From Bacteroidaceae bacterium (lineage in GTDB: Bacteria; Bacteroidota; Bacteroidia; Bacteroidales; Bacteroidaceae), in the NCBI GenBank assembly GCA_017516885.1, contig JAFXAR010000016.1, forward strand, positions 22,004-86,003: a stretch of DNA of 64,000 nucleotides, written 5' to 3'. The position numbers and the translations under genes are program-made. Under the pieces are notes generated by a model, which had not been told where the DNA came from, ran no database searches, and saw only the letters and a program-made list of their open reading frames with translations. This document shows, one piece after another, positions 1 through 9,223 of the stretch; positions within the stretch are counted from its first letter, which is position 1, and each line of letters starts with the position of its first letter.

Positions 1-2
1 CC

Positions 3-830
3 CGCAATGCGGGCAGTCAGGCAATGAATGCCGACGGAACGATTAACCGTTCAGCGCTTCCGGCAATATTCAACCCTGACGACCTGAATGCTCTTGAGCA
101 GGCTTTGGTTTTGAAAGAATCCAACCCCGGCAGCAAGGTTACAGTGCTTACTATGGGCCCCGGGCGTGCCGCCGATATATTGCGTGAGGCGCTTTACCGC
201 GGAGCGGATGAGGCTGTACTGCTTTCCGACCGCGCCTTTGCCGGTGCTGATACGCTGGCAACCTCGTATGCGCTCTCTATGGCCGTGCGCAAGATTGGCG
301 CGTTTGATATAATACTCTGCGGCCGTCAGGCAATTGACGGTGATACAGCGCAGGTAGGCCCGCAGGTGGCGCAGATGCTTGGCCTTCCACAGGTAACTTA
401 TGTGAGAAGAATAGTGTCGCTTGACGGTGGCAAGATGGTTCTTGAACGTGCGATAGAGAACGGAACGGAAAAGGTGCAGGCGCCATTGCCGCTGCTCCTG
501 ACTGTTGACGGTTCGGCTGCACCGTGCCGTCCGCGCAATGTTTACCGCATGCTGCGCTTCAAGCGGGTTGCCACCCCGCAGGAAAGTGCCGCCGAAGGCT
601 TTAAATATAATGCGCAGCTGGCTGCCGATGATGCTCTTCGCATTAAAGAGTGGAATCTTGAGTATGTGGGCGGCGATGCAGCCCGTTGCGGACTGTCGGG
701 CTCGCCTACTAAGGTAAAGAAGGTCGACAACATAGTGTTCAAGGCGAAGGAGAGCAAACGCTTTACTGCTGCCGATGAAGATATAAAGGCACTGGTGGGC
801 GAGCTTCTTGAAAATCATACAATCGGATAA
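3..830 (+). CDS. etfB: Electron transfer flavoprotein beta subunit, 5' end cut by window
   Basis: The protein matches the ETF beta (FixA) family: an N-terminal ADGTINRSALPAIFNP segment, then LNALEQALVLKE and a conserved CGRQAIDGDTAQVGPQ segment typical of the AMP/FAD-binding fold. The reading frame is open upstream of the ATG at 24 to the window edge (residues RNAGSQA precede it). Other ETF beta proteins start roughly 25-30 residues earlier with an MKIVV-type strand, so the true start is outside the window and the ATG at 24 is internal. With EtfA it forms the heterodimer that takes electrons from acyl-CoA dehydrogenases. The stop lies 4 nt before the chosen etfA start, which fits an operon with the next two genes. 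Confidence 0.93.
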   Translation, partial: RNAGSQAMNADGTINRSALPAIFNPDDLNALEQALVLKESNPGSKVTVLTMGPGRAADILREALYRGADEAVLLSDRAFAGADTLATSYALSMAVRKIGAFDIILCGRQAIDGDTAQVGPQVAQMLGLPQVTYVRRIVSLDGGKMVLERAIENGTEKVQAPLPLLLTVDGSAAPCRPRNVYRMLRFKRVATPQESAAEGFKYNAQLAADDALRIKEWNLEYVGGDAARCGLSGSPTKVKKVDNIVFKAKESKRFTAADEDIKALVGELLENHTIG

Positions 831-834
831 TCTT

Positions 835-1854
835 ATGGACAACATATTGGTATATTGCGAACTTGACGGCGCAAAGGTTGCAGAGGTGAGCCTTGAGCTG
901 CTCAGCGAAGGCCGCCGCCTTGCCGACAGGCTTGGTGTGAAGCTTGAGGCTGTGGCAGTGGGGCATAATCTTGCTCCTGTTGCCGGACAGGTATTTAAGT
1001 ATGGGGCAGATACCCTGCATCTTTTTGATGACGAGCGTTTGGCTCTCTACACAACCTTGCCCCAGGCTTCCGTTCTTGGCAAGCTTGTGCGCGAGGAGGG
1101 GTATCAGATATTCCTGCTTGGCGCGACTGTTATCGGGCGCGACCTCGCGCCGCGTCTTACAGCGGAACTGCACTGCGGTCTTACAGCCGACTGCACTTCG
1201 CTGGAGATTGGCCCTTATGAGGACAAGAAGAGCGGCACTGTAATAGAGAATCTGCTTTATCAGGCACGTCCTGCATTTGGCGGAAATATTGTGGCAACTA
1301 TTGTGAATCCGCATAACCGTCCGCAGATGGCAACAGTGCGCGAAGGAGTTATGCCTCTTAATGTCACGCGTCCCGATGATTATGCGGGAACTGTCGTAAG
1401 CCATAATGTGTCCGATTACGTTGATGCAGCCGATTTTGTAGTGGAAATTCTTGAACGCGAGATAAAGCCGGCCGCAAATAATCTGAAGAACGCCCCTATT
1501 GTTATTGCCGGAGGCTACGGAATGGGCAGCAAGGAGAATTTTGACAAGCTGTTTGTGCTGGCCCGCCTTCTGCATGGCGAGGTAGGCGCTACCCGCGCGG
1601 CAATAGATGCAGGATTTACAACGCATGACCGCCAGATTGGACAGACAGGGCTTACCGTGCGCCCCAAGGTGTATATCGCTTTCGGAATCTCGGGTCAGGT
1701 GCAGCATGTTTCGGGAATGCTTGACAGTGGAATAGTCATTTCCGTGAACAGCGACCCGGATGCTCCGATAAACGCCCTTGCCGACTATGTGGTAACAGGC
1801 AGGGCCGAAGAGGTAATCCCAAAGCTAATAACATTTTATCAGCAGAAACAATGA
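835..1854 (+). CDS. etfA: Electron transfer flavoprotein alpha subunit
   Basis: This is a 339-residue ETF alpha (FixB) protein. The C-terminal FAD-binding half is clear: AGGYGMGSKENFDKLFVLARLLHGEVGATRAA-type segment near residues 225-255 (quoted here in parts: GGYGMGS, GEVGATRAAID), then QIGQTG, then FGISGQVQH and INSDPDAPI-like VNSDPDAPI. The ATG at 835 is preferred over the in-frame ATG at 808, because 808 lies inside etfB and the family begins with a DNILVYCE-type strand. It receives electrons with EtfB from the dehydrogenase encoded next. Its TGA overlaps the following ATG (ATGA at 1851-1854), which indicates translational coupling. Confidence 0.95.
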   Translation: MDNILVYCELDGAKVAEVSLELLSEGRRLADRLGVKLEAVAVGHNLAPVAGQVFKYGADTLHLFDDERLALYTTLPQASVLGKLVREEGYQIFLLGATVIGRDLAPRLTAELHCGLTADCTSLEIGPYEDKKSGTVIENLLYQARPAFGGNIVATIVNPHNRPQMATVREGVMPLNVTRPDDYAGTVVSHNVSDYVDAADFVVEILEREIKPAANNLKNAPIVIAGGYGMGSKENFDKLFVLARLLHGEVGATRAAIDAGFTTHDRQIGQTGLTVRPKVYIAFGISGQVQHVSGMLDSGIVISVNSDPDAPINALADYVVTGRAEEVIPKLITFYQQKQ

Positions 1855-3551
1855 ATTACTATAGCGACAATAAAGAGTTACAGCACTATCTGAAGCACCC
1901 GCTCCTCAAGCGCATTGTTGAGATGAAGGAGCGCGGCTACAGCCAGGCTGCGGAGTATAATTACGCTCCAGTGGATTTTGCCGAGGCCATTGAGGGATAT
2001 GAGCAGACGCTGCATCTTGTGGGCGAAATTTGTGCAGGAACGGTTGCGCCTAATGCAGCAAGAATAGAGCACGAAGGGCCTGTTGCGGTAAATGGACGTG
2101 TGGTGTATGCTCCTGCAACAGAGGAGAACCTTGATATATTCCGCAAGGCGGGCCTTATGGGCGTTTCGCTGTCGCGCGAGTATGGCGGCTTGAATTTCCC
2201 TGCCGCGATATTCACAATGATGCAGGAACTTGTGTGCCGTGCCGATGCCGGATTCGGAAACCTTTGGGGCTTGCAGGATTGCGCTGCAACAATAAGCAGT
2301 TTCGGCAGCGAGGAGCAGCGCAAGCGCTATCTTCCTATGGTGAGTGCCGGCGCAACAATGTCAATGGACCTTACAGAGCCCGATGCGGGCAGTGACCTGC
2401 AAAGCGCACGCCTGAAAGCAACTTTCAGCGAAGAGGACGGCCGCTGGTATCTCGACGGTGTAAAGCGTTTCATTACGAATGGCGACAGTGATATTCATTT
2501 GGTGCTTGCCCGCAGCGAAGAGGGCAGTGTGGACGGCCGCGGCCTATCGCTCTTTATTTGCGAGAAGTCTTGCGGCAGGGTAAAGACACGCCGCATTGAG
2601 GAGAAGATGGGCATTCACGGTTCGCCCACATGCGAGATTGTCTTTGACCATGCTCCGGCCGAACTTTGCGGAAGCCGCAGAATGGGATTGATAAAATATG
2701 TAATGTCGCTCATGAATGGAGCGCGCCTGGGAATTGCCACTCAGAGCGTTGCCTTGGCGCAGGCTGCCTACAGCGAGGCATTGGCGTATGCGCATACACG
2801 CAAGCAGTTCGGAAAGACTATAATAAATCTGCCGCCGGTATATGACATGGTGGGCACAATGAAGTCACGCCTTGATGCGGCCCGCAGCCTGCTCTATGAG
2901 ACTGCCCGCAATGTAGACATGAACTACCAGTTTGCCGAACTTGCCGCATCGCGCCCTCTAACTCCCGAGGAGCGTACTGAATCAAAGCTCTTCTCAAAGA
3001 AGGCCGATGCGCTCACTCCGCTGATTAAGGGTATGGGCAGCGAGATAGCAAATATGAACGCATACGATTCTGTTCAGGTTCATGGCGGTTCGGGCTATAT
3101 GCGCGATTATCTGTGCGAGCGCCTTTATCGTGATGCAAGAATAACTTCGATATACGAGGGTACTACTCAATTGCAGGTTGTAGCAGCCATCCGGTATGCT
3201 ACAAGCGGTTACTATGCTCAGCTGCTTGAGGAGTATCTGTCGGTTGAAGTGCCGGCTTCACTTGCGCCGCTTAAGGAGCGTATTGCAGCATTGGCTGCCA
3301 AATACGGTGCGGCCCTTGAAAAGGTGCAGGCTCTTGGCAGTCAGGAAGCGCTTGACTTCCTTGCACGCAGGGTCTATGAGATTGCCGCATATTCAATAAT
3401 GGCAGCCTTGCTGCTTGCCGATGCCGCCGCTGACGAGGAACTCTTCTCGGCTTCGCTGCACCGCTTTGTTGCTCTTGCCGAGGCCGTTGTTGCCGGCCAT
3501 GCTGAGTATATTGGCAATTTTGCCATGGAATTGCTGACTAATTATAAATAA
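1851..3551 (+). CDS. Acyl-CoA dehydrogenase with C-terminal extension
   Basis: This 566-residue flavoprotein shows the acyl-CoA dehydrogenase fold: an MDLTEPDAGSDL FAD/substrate segment near residue 175, GIHGSPTCEIVFD near 245, HTRKQFGK near 315, and VHGGSGYMRDY followed by SIYEGTTQLQ. In this family the Glu of YEGT (E436 here) is the catalytic base. Classical members have about 380 residues; the roughly 120 extra C-terminal residues, mostly helical, are common to Bacteroidota homologues placed beside etfBA. It starts within the etfA stop codon, so it is almost certainly the electron donor for the adjacent ETF. The acyl substrate cannot be read from the sequence. Confidence 0.93.
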   Translation: MNYYSDNKELQHYLKHPLLKRIVEMKERGYSQAAEYNYAPVDFAEAIEGYEQTLHLVGEICAGTVAPNAARIEHEGPVAVNGRVVYAPATEENLDIFRKAGLMGVSLSREYGGLNFPAAIFTMMQELVCRADAGFGNLWGLQDCAATISSFGSEEQRKRYLPMVSAGATMSMDLTEPDAGSDLQSARLKATFSEEDGRWYLDGVKRFITNGDSDIHLVLARSEEGSVDGRGLSLFICEKSCGRVKTRRIEEKMGIHGSPTCEIVFDHAPAELCGSRRMGLIKYVMSLMNGARLGIATQSVALAQAAYSEALAYAHTRKQFGKTIINLPPVYDMVGTMKSRLDAARSLLYETARNVDMNYQFAELAASRPLTPEERTESKLFSKKADALTPLIKGMGSEIANMNAYDSVQVHGGSGYMRDYLCERLYRDARITSIYEGTTQLQVVAAIRYATSGYYAQLLEEYLSVEVPASLAPLKERIAALAAKYGAALEKVQALGSQEALDFLARRVYEIAAYSIMAALLLADAAADEELFSASLHRFVALAEAVVAGHAEYIGNFAMELLTNYK

Positions 3552-3560
3552 ACATATACA

Positions 3561-4133
3561 ATGGAAATTACAAACAAGTATCTGCGTGTGGCGTATACGC
3601 TATATTCGCATCGTGACGGAGAGTGTGAGGAGGTTGAAAAGACAACTCGTGAGCAGCCTTTTGCTTTCCTTACAGGTGTAGGCTATACACTTGATTCTTT
3701 TGAAGAGAACCTGAAAGACCTCAAGAAAGGCGAGGAGTTTGATTTTACAATTCCGTTTGCCGATGCATACGGTGAATATGACCCTGACCATGTTCAGGAT
3801 TTTGACCGGGAAGTGTTTACAATTGACGGCAAGTTCGACTCCGCGCACATATATGAAGGCAACGTGGTGGAGATGATGCGTGCCGACGGCTCGCCTATCC
3901 TTGGAACTGTAAAGGAGGTGACCCCTATTAAGGTGGTTATGGATTTTAACCATCCGCTTGCCGGCTGCGATTTGCAGTTCGTTGGTACAGTGGTTGAGGC
4001 CCGTCCTGCCAAAGAGGCTGAACTGAAGAAATTCTATGACTCGCTTAAGGCTTCATGCAGTTGCGGCGGCGGTTGCAGCGGATGCAGTGGCAGCTGTGGC
4101 GACGGTGGCTGCAGTGACGGCTGCTGCCATTGA
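3561..4133 (+). CDS. slyD: SlyD-type FKBP peptidyl-prolyl isomerase with metal-binding tail
   Basis: This 190-residue protein has the short FKBP core of SlyD (GVGYTLDSFEENLKDLKKGEEF around residue 40 given in parts: TGVGYTLDSFEENL, KKGEEFDF), the insert-in-flap region, and a FNHPLAG motif near residue 131 where FKBPs of this class carry N-H-P-L-A-G. There is no signal peptide, so it should act in the cytoplasm as a foldase. The C-terminal 25 residues are Gly/Ser/Cys-rich with eight cysteines and a final His. In E. coli SlyD a His/Cys-rich tail binds nickel and other metals, so metal binding is a reasonable inference. It lies 9 nt after the dehydrogenase gene and 27 nt before aroC. Confidence 0.92.
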   Translation: MEITNKYLRVAYTLYSHRDGECEEVEKTTREQPFAFLTGVGYTLDSFEENLKDLKKGEEFDFTIPFADAYGEYDPDHVQDFDREVFTIDGKFDSAHIYEGNVVEMMRADGSPILGTVKEVTPIKVVMDFNHPLAGCDLQFVGTVVEARPAKEAELKKFYDSLKASCSCGGGCSGCSGSCGDGGCSDGCCH

Positions 4134-4160
4134 TTGTAAAAAAGATTTCATTAAGGGTTT

Positions 4161-5240
4161 ATGAACAGTTTCGGACAGTTGCTTCGTCTTACCACCTTTG
4201 GCGAATCTCATGGAGTTGCCATAGGCGGGGTTGTCGATGGGTTTCCTGCGGGAGTGCCCATTGACGAGGATTTTGTGCGGAGTGAAATGCAGCGGCGGCG
4301 GCCGGGGCAAAGCCAGATAACCACGCAGCGCAAGGAGCAGGACGAGGTACAGTTCCTTTCGGGCATTTTTGAGGGGCGTTCTACGGGCACCCCTATTGCG
4401 TTTGTTATACAGAACACGAACAACCGCAGTGCCGATTATGGCAACATGAAGGATGTTTTCCGCCCCTCGCATGCCGATTATGTCTATGAGTGCAAGTATG
4501 GTGTGCGCGATTACAGGGGCGGCGGACGCTCGTCGGCACGCGAGACCGCGGTGCGTGTGTGCGCCGGGGCTCTTGCCAAGCTGGCGCTGAAAGAATTGGG
4601 AATCTCTGTTCAGGCATACACCTCCCAAGTGGGGGATATTTCGCTTGAGGGGGATTATTCTTCATACGACCTCTATTGCGCCGAAAGCAATGCTGTGCGC
4701 TGCCCCGATGCCGAAAAGGCGCGGCAGATGGAAGAGCTTATATTGGATGTGAAACGCGATGGAGATACAGTGGGCGGAGTAGTAACCTGTGTAGTCAAGG
4801 GCGCTCCGGTGGGGCTTGGCGAGCCTGTTTACGGCAAGCTTACATCGTCGCTTGCGCATGCAATGCTCTCGATAAATGCTGCAAAGGGCTTTGAGTATGG
4901 CAACGGTTTTGCAGCTGCCGCAGGAAGGGGCTCGCAGCAGAATGACATATTCTATAATGACGCGGGCCGCATTGCTACAAGGAGTAATAACAGCGGCGGA
5001 ATACAGGGCGGCATTTCCAATGGCAACGATATATTCTTCCGTGTGGCATTCAAGCCTGTGGCAACAATACTCAAGGAGCAGCCTACTGTTACAAAGGATG
5101 GCGTGGAGACGCATCTTGCGGCTCGTGGCCGTCACGACCCTTGTGTAGTGCCGCGTGCAGTGCCGGTAGTGGAGGCTATGGCGGCCCTGGTGCTGCTTGA
5201 CCATTATATGCTGGCGCGTGCCGCCGGATGCTTCCTTTAG
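4161..5240 (+). CDS. aroC: Chorismate synthase
   Basis: The 359-residue protein carries the family signatures: TTFGESHG at the N terminus, QRRRPGQS near residue 45, [19 protein letters not shown] near residue 120, and a C-terminal [13 protein letters not shown]. It converts 5-enolpyruvylshikimate-3-phosphate to chorismate, the last step of the shikimate pathway, using reduced FMN. The length is normal for bacterial AroC. It is co-directional with slyD, with a 27-nt gap. No other aromatic-pathway gene is next to it, so the placement gives no pathway operon. Confidence 0.97.
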   Translation: MNSFGQLLRLTTFGESHGVAIGGVVDGFPAGVPIDEDFVRSEMQRRRPGQSQITTQRKEQDEVQFLSGIFEGRSTGTPIAFVIQNTNNRSADYGNMKDVFRPSHADYVYECKYGVRDYRGGGRSSARETAVRVCAGALAKLALKELGISVQAYTSQVGDISLEGDYSSYDLYCAESNAVRCPDAEKARQMEELILDVKRDGDTVGGVVTCVVKGAPVGLGEPVYGKLTSSLAHAMLSINAAKGFEYGNGFAAAAGRGSQQNDIFYNDAGRIATRSNNSGGIQGGISNGNDIFFRVAFKPVATILKEQPTVTKDGVETHLAARGRHDPCVVPRAVPVVEAMAALVLLDHYMLARAAGCFL

Positions 5241-5261
5241 ACGAATAACAAAAAAAGAACC

Positions 5262-7463
5262 ATGAATAAAACCACAACAAAACTACAGGAGAAAGAGACT
5301 GTGCCGGGCAGCGGGGCTGCCAATAGAGCGGTACAAAAGAAAACTCTTTTCTCAATTGACGGAACAAACAGCAAATTCGGCCTGCAGCAGGTGATTGCCT
5401 TCGCCTTTTTCGCAGTGGTATGGTGCATGCTGGCATTCTATGAATGGGCGTTTTTGAAGCGCTTGGACAGCATGTCGCTATTCCTCTTTGACGGTTACTA
5501 TTTCGATAGCATGACTGCAGCACCCTCGGGACTGATGTCGTATATCGGCTGTTTCCTTATACAGTTCTTCCACTATCCATTGCTTGGAGCGGCCATTTAT
5601 GTGGCATTGCTGTATGCCGTGTATGCGCTTGTGCGCAAAGTGTTCGATATTCCGGCAAAATACAGTTTGCTGGCGCTTTTGCCCTCTGTTGCGCTTTTGG
5701 CTTCTGATACGCAGCTTGGATACTGGCTTTTCATGCTGAAACTGCCAGGCTACTATTATGTTGCGCTTGTGGCAACAGTTGTGTCGCTTCTGGCAATGTG
5801 GCTCTACAAGAAACTTTCTCCTGTGTGGCGCATGCCGCTGATGCTTGTGTGGGCGGTTGCAGGCTATCCGGTAATGGGTGTATACGCCCTATGCGCAACA
5901 TTGCTTATGGCGTTGATGGGGCTGGTGAAGGCTGTTGTAGAGAAAAAGGGAACGGCTCTTTCTGTGGCGACTTTGGTGCTTGCGCTGGTTCTTGTATATT
6001 TTGTGCCCCGGTATTTCTACTACTATTACTATGATTCAGTTTCGCTCGATGAAATTTATATGGCCGGAACACCCATAAGGCAGTGGCATGAGGGACTTGT
6101 GGCAAATGTACAGCATGAAACAGCGTCATTCTGGCACTCAATTGAAGTGTATTGGTATCCTTTCTGTCTGCTTCTTCTCTCTTTTGTTGCATACACTGCG
6201 ATACCTTTGGCAAAGCGCCTGAAGTTCTGCACTGCCGCGGTCAAGGCCGGCGTATCGTTGCTTGTTTTTGCTTTTTGCATCTTTTTTGCTGTGCTTTATT
6301 GGTTTTCCGACAACAATTTCCGCATTGAAAACAAACAGAATGTGGCAATGTGGGAGGAGGATTGGCAGTCGGTTGTGGATTATGCAAAGGAAACCGATGA
6401 ACCTACCCGTCAGATTATAATGAACAAAAATCTGGCTCTGCTCAAATTGGGCAGAACAGGAAACTGGTCGTTCTCGGCCTTTGACGGCGGAATTGAGCCT
6501 GTTGCGCCATTTGCTGTGCACATGACACACACCGACGGCAGCAGCGTCTATTTCCATTACGGAAAATTCAACTTCTGCTACCGCTGGTGCATGGAGAACT
6601 CCGTGGAGTATGGCTGGCGGCCGGAGTATCTTAAGAATGCAGCGCGCTCAATGCTTCTCAACGGCGATTACAGGCTGGCTGAAAGATACGTCAGGATTTT
6701 GAAAAACACCATGTTTCATGATGAGTGGGCCGAGGAACTGGAAAAATATATTGAGAATCCCGAACTTATAGAAAAGTCAAAGGAGTTCAAGAGCGTATTG
6801 TCAATGTACAGCTACAACGATGCTCTTGCTGCCGATGAATCAGTAATTGAAAAGTATTTGCTTGATGATATTTCTGTGCTAAAGGATGTTGACAATGCCC
6901 GCTTTGACCTTCTTGACAATGTGATGGAGGGCGATGCTGAGGGTTTCTGGAACACCTTGAATACCGTAGAGAAGAGCCTGGACTATCATGAGGCTTCGCT
7001 TGTGATGTCCTTGGTGAAGAAGGATTCAAAGCTTTTCTGGCAAGTTCTTCCGGCTTATAGGGAGGAGTATGTGAAGGCAAGGGGCGATAAGGCGCTTCCA
7101 AAGAACGTTCAGGAGGCAATGCTGCTTTTCTATCGTCTTGTCGACCTGGAGATTAAGGGAAAGAAACTCTCTCCTAATTCGCCTAAGGCTGCAAGTATGT
7201 ACAATGCCATGGCTTCAATGCTTAAGTCGCCCAATGCGCAAAATGCCGACAAAATGTCGGCCGACTTCATGAATACGTTTGTTTCGGGCAGCGTGCGCAT
7301 GAAATTAGACCAGTTTATGATTACTAACAATAAGTTCCAGGAACTTTACAGATATGCTACTGATGAGAGAATGAACCGGACGCTTGCGAAAACCATGCGC
7401 AAGGATTTTGGTGACAGCTATTTCTTCTACTACTTTTTTGTAAAGAAAATAAAGACCTATTAA
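5262..7463 (+). CDS. Large multi-pass membrane protein, DUF6057-like
   Basis: This 733-residue protein begins with a Lys-rich cytoplasmic stretch, then roughly ten hydrophobic segments between residues 45 and 350 (for example around FAFFAVVWCML and LVFAFCIFFAVLYWF). The C-terminal half is soluble, helical and Tyr/Leu-rich, resembling TPR-like packing. It looks like the Bacteroidota DUF6057 family, whose function is not established. It starts 21 nt after aroC and ends 12 nt before the TolB-like lipoprotein gene, so those two probably work together at the cell envelope. The family name is recalled from pattern, not searched. Confidence 0.65.
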   Translation: MNKTTTKLQEKETVPGSGAANRAVQKKTLFSIDGTNSKFGLQQVIAFAFFAVVWCMLAFYEWAFLKRLDSMSLFLFDGYYFDSMTAAPSGLMSYIGCFLIQFFHYPLLGAAIYVALLYAVYALVRKVFDIPAKYSLLALLPSVALLASDTQLGYWLFMLKLPGYYYVALVATVVSLLAMWLYKKLSPVWRMPLMLVWAVAGYPVMGVYALCATLLMALMGLVKAVVEKKGTALSVATLVLALVLVYFVPRYFYYYYYDSVSLDEIYMAGTPIRQWHEGLVANVQHETASFWHSIEVYWYPFCLLLLSFVAYTAIPLAKRLKFCTAAVKAGVSLLVFAFCIFFAVLYWFSDNNFRIENKQNVAMWEEDWQSVVDYAKETDEPTRQIIMNKNLALLKLGRTGNWSFSAFDGGIEPVAPFAVHMTHTDGSSVYFHYGKFNFCYRWCMENSVEYGWRPEYLKNAARSMLLNGDYRLAERYVRILKNTMFHDEWAEELEKYIENPELIEKSKEFKSVLSMYSYNDALAADESVIEKYLLDDISVLKDVDNARFDLLDNVMEGDAEGFWNTLNTVEKSLDYHEASLVMSLVKKDSKLFWQVLPAYREEYVKARGDKALPKNVQEAMLLFYRLVDLEIKGKKLSPNSPKAASMYNAMASMLKSPNAQNADKMSADFMNTFVSGSVRMKLDQFMITNNKFQELYRYATDERMNRTLAKTMRKDFGDSYFFYYFFVKKIKTY

Positions 7464-7475
7464 AGATAATGCCTT

Positions 7476-8978
7476 ATGAGAAATATTTCAGTTTTTATAT
7501 CTTCGTTATGCTTGCTTCTGCTCGCTTCCTGTTCGGCAGGCGTGCCCGGCAAGTATGCCGATATTGACGCCCTGCCGCCGATATTCCCGGAGTATACCGA
7601 TGTTACAGTGCCATGCAACATTGCGCCGCTTGCATTTAAGGTGGATGCTGAGGCCGACGAGTATGTGATACGCGCTGCAGCAAAGGGCAGGGAGATTGTT
7701 GTCAGCGGCAATGAATTCTCAGTCTCGTTGGATGAGTGGAGAGAACTGCTTGCCGCTGCAAAGGGTGACAAGGTTGCATTTGATGTCTTTGTTGGCAAGG
7801 AGGGCAAGTGGAGCAAGTATAAAACCTTTAACATGTTCGTCTCTGCCGATGAAATAGACCCTTACATATCGTACAGGCTTATACCTCCATCGTACGTTGC
7901 TTATGAGAAACTGACAATAAGCCAGCGCAGCCTTGCTGACTTCAACGAAGAGGTTGTGTACAGCAATATGCTTGTCTCTTCAGAACCTAAAGGACAGTGC
8001 ATAAACTGCCATGCCTACAAGAACTACAAGACCGATAACATGCAGTTCCATGTGCGCCAGCATCTTGGCGGAACGGTTTTTGTGCATAATGGCAAGGCAA
8101 AGAAGGTGAATATGAAAACCGACTCTACAATTTCGGCCGGCGTATATCCTTCCTTTAATCCAAAATACGACGTTGTGGCCTATTCGGTGAACCATACCGG
8201 CCAGATATTTCACACCAAGAACAGCAACAAGATTGAGGTGCAGGACACGCTTAGCGATATTGTCCTTTATAATCCGGTAAAGGAGACAGTGATGCACGTT
8301 GCCAACGACCCTAATGCGCTGGAAGTGTTCCCCACTTGGTCGCCCGATGGCAGGACGCTTTACTACTGTGTTGCGGATGTGAGGTGCGATGACCCCATAA
8401 AGCCCCGTACCCAGCAGTTAGTAGAGGGCTACAGGGATATAAAGTATGATGTTGTGCGCCGTTCATGGAATCCCGAGACCGGCATGTTCGGCAAGGCCGA
8501 TACTGTGTTCAAAGCCTCTGCGCTTGGCAAGAGCGCTACATTCCCGCGTGTTTCGCCTAATGGAAAGTACCTCCTTTTTGCATTGGGCGAGTATGGCTGT
8601 TTCCATATATGGCATAAGGACGCCGACCTCTATGTCCAGAATCTTGAGACCGGTGAATACTGGCCGCTTGAGAAGGCAAATTCCAATTACGCCGAGAGCT
8701 ACCACTCGTGGAGCAGCAATGGCAAATGGATTCTCTTTGCGAGCCGCAGGAAAGACGGCAATTACAGCCGTCTCTACATAGCAAAGATGAATGAGGACGG
8801 TACAAGCGAAAAGGCCTTTGTCCTGCCTCAGGAGAGAGCGGAGTATTATGATTATATGGACAGGTCGTATAATGTTCCCGAATTCATGACAGAACCGGTG
8901 GCAATTTCCCCTCAGGAGTTCGTTGAAACAATCAAAGGCGAGTCTGTAAATGTTAAATACATCCCTAATAAAGAGTAA
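7476..8978 (+). CDS. TolB-like (PD40) lipoprotein with a CxxCH motif
   Basis: The 500-residue product has a lipoprotein signal with lipobox LLASC (Cys19). Residues 175-179 read CINCH, the covalent heme c attachment motif. After it come several beta-propeller PD40/TolB-type blades: FPTWSPDGRTLYY, FPRVSPNGKYLLF and YHSWSSNGKWILF. The last 50 residues are less regular. A single heme attached to a periplasmic propeller is possible, but the motif alone does not prove it. Related Bacteroidota proteins are often annotated as cytochrome c biosynthesis or TolB proteins without experimental support. It probably forms a two-gene unit with the preceding DUF6057-like gene and is followed by a terminator. 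Confidence 0.75.
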   Translation: MRNISVFISSLCLLLLASCSAGVPGKYADIDALPPIFPEYTDVTVPCNIAPLAFKVDAEADEYVIRAAAKGREIVVSGNEFSVSLDEWRELLAAAKGDKVAFDVFVGKEGKWSKYKTFNMFVSADEIDPYISYRLIPPSYVAYEKLTISQRSLADFNEEVVYSNMLVSSEPKGQCINCHAYKNYKTDNMQFHVRQHLGGTVFVHNGKAKKVNMKTDSTISAGVYPSFNPKYDVVAYSVNHTGQIFHTKNSNKIEVQDTLSDIVLYNPVKETVMHVANDPNALEVFPTWSPDGRTLYYCVADVRCDDPIKPRTQQLVEGYRDIKYDVVRRSWNPETGMFGKADTVFKASALGKSATFPRVSPNGKYLLFALGEYGCFHIWHKDADLYVQNLETGEYWPLEKANSNYAESYHSWSSNGKWILFASRRKDGNYSRLYIAKMNEDGTSEKAFVLPQERAEYYDYMDRSYNVPEFMTEPVAISPQEFVETIKGESVNVKYIPNKE

Positions 8979-9020
8979 AATTTAACACTTAGAAGTTAAA
9001 TAAAATAAAAACATGAATAA

Positions 9021-9062
9021 TCTCCTTTTTCGCGGTTTTCTGCGGAAAAGGAGGTTTTTTTT
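9021..9062 (+). terminator. Rho-independent terminator
   Basis: CTCCTTTT (9022-9029) pairs with AAAAGGAG (9046-9053); the stem continues inward through CGCG-type pairs with wobble. It is followed directly by a run of T residues (9055-9062). It ends the aroC/DUF6057/TolB run. Confidence 0.85.
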
Positions 9063-9108
9063 GCTCCAAATGTGAAAAAAAAGACCAATGGGTGAAAAAA
9101 AAAGAGGT

Positions 9109-9143
9109 TTTGTGCGAATATTTATTTAAAAGTCTTATTTTTG
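9109..9143 (+). promoter_or_regulatory. Bacteroidota-type promoter for the fasciclin-Sus cluster
   Basis: TATTTTTG at 9136-9143 matches the -7 consensus TAnnTTTG, and TTTG at 9109-9112 fits the -33 box. The spacing is 23 nt, slightly longer than the usual 19-21. An A-rich stretch with two near copies of GTGAAAAAAAA (about 9073 and 9092) lies just upstream. The predicted leader to the ATG at 9224 is about 75 nt. Confidence 0.6.
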
Positions 9144-9223
9144 CACGTTAACAAGGGGTATGTTGTGCCCTGGCGTGAAATGTTTAAAATAACAAAAAAA
9201 TAATAATTAATAATTTTGTACTT

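Noticed and set aside
763-1707. 314-codon minus-strand frame opposite etfA
   Set aside because: It is antisense to a clear ETF alpha gene; the long shadow comes from codon bias, and the peptide shows no family motif.
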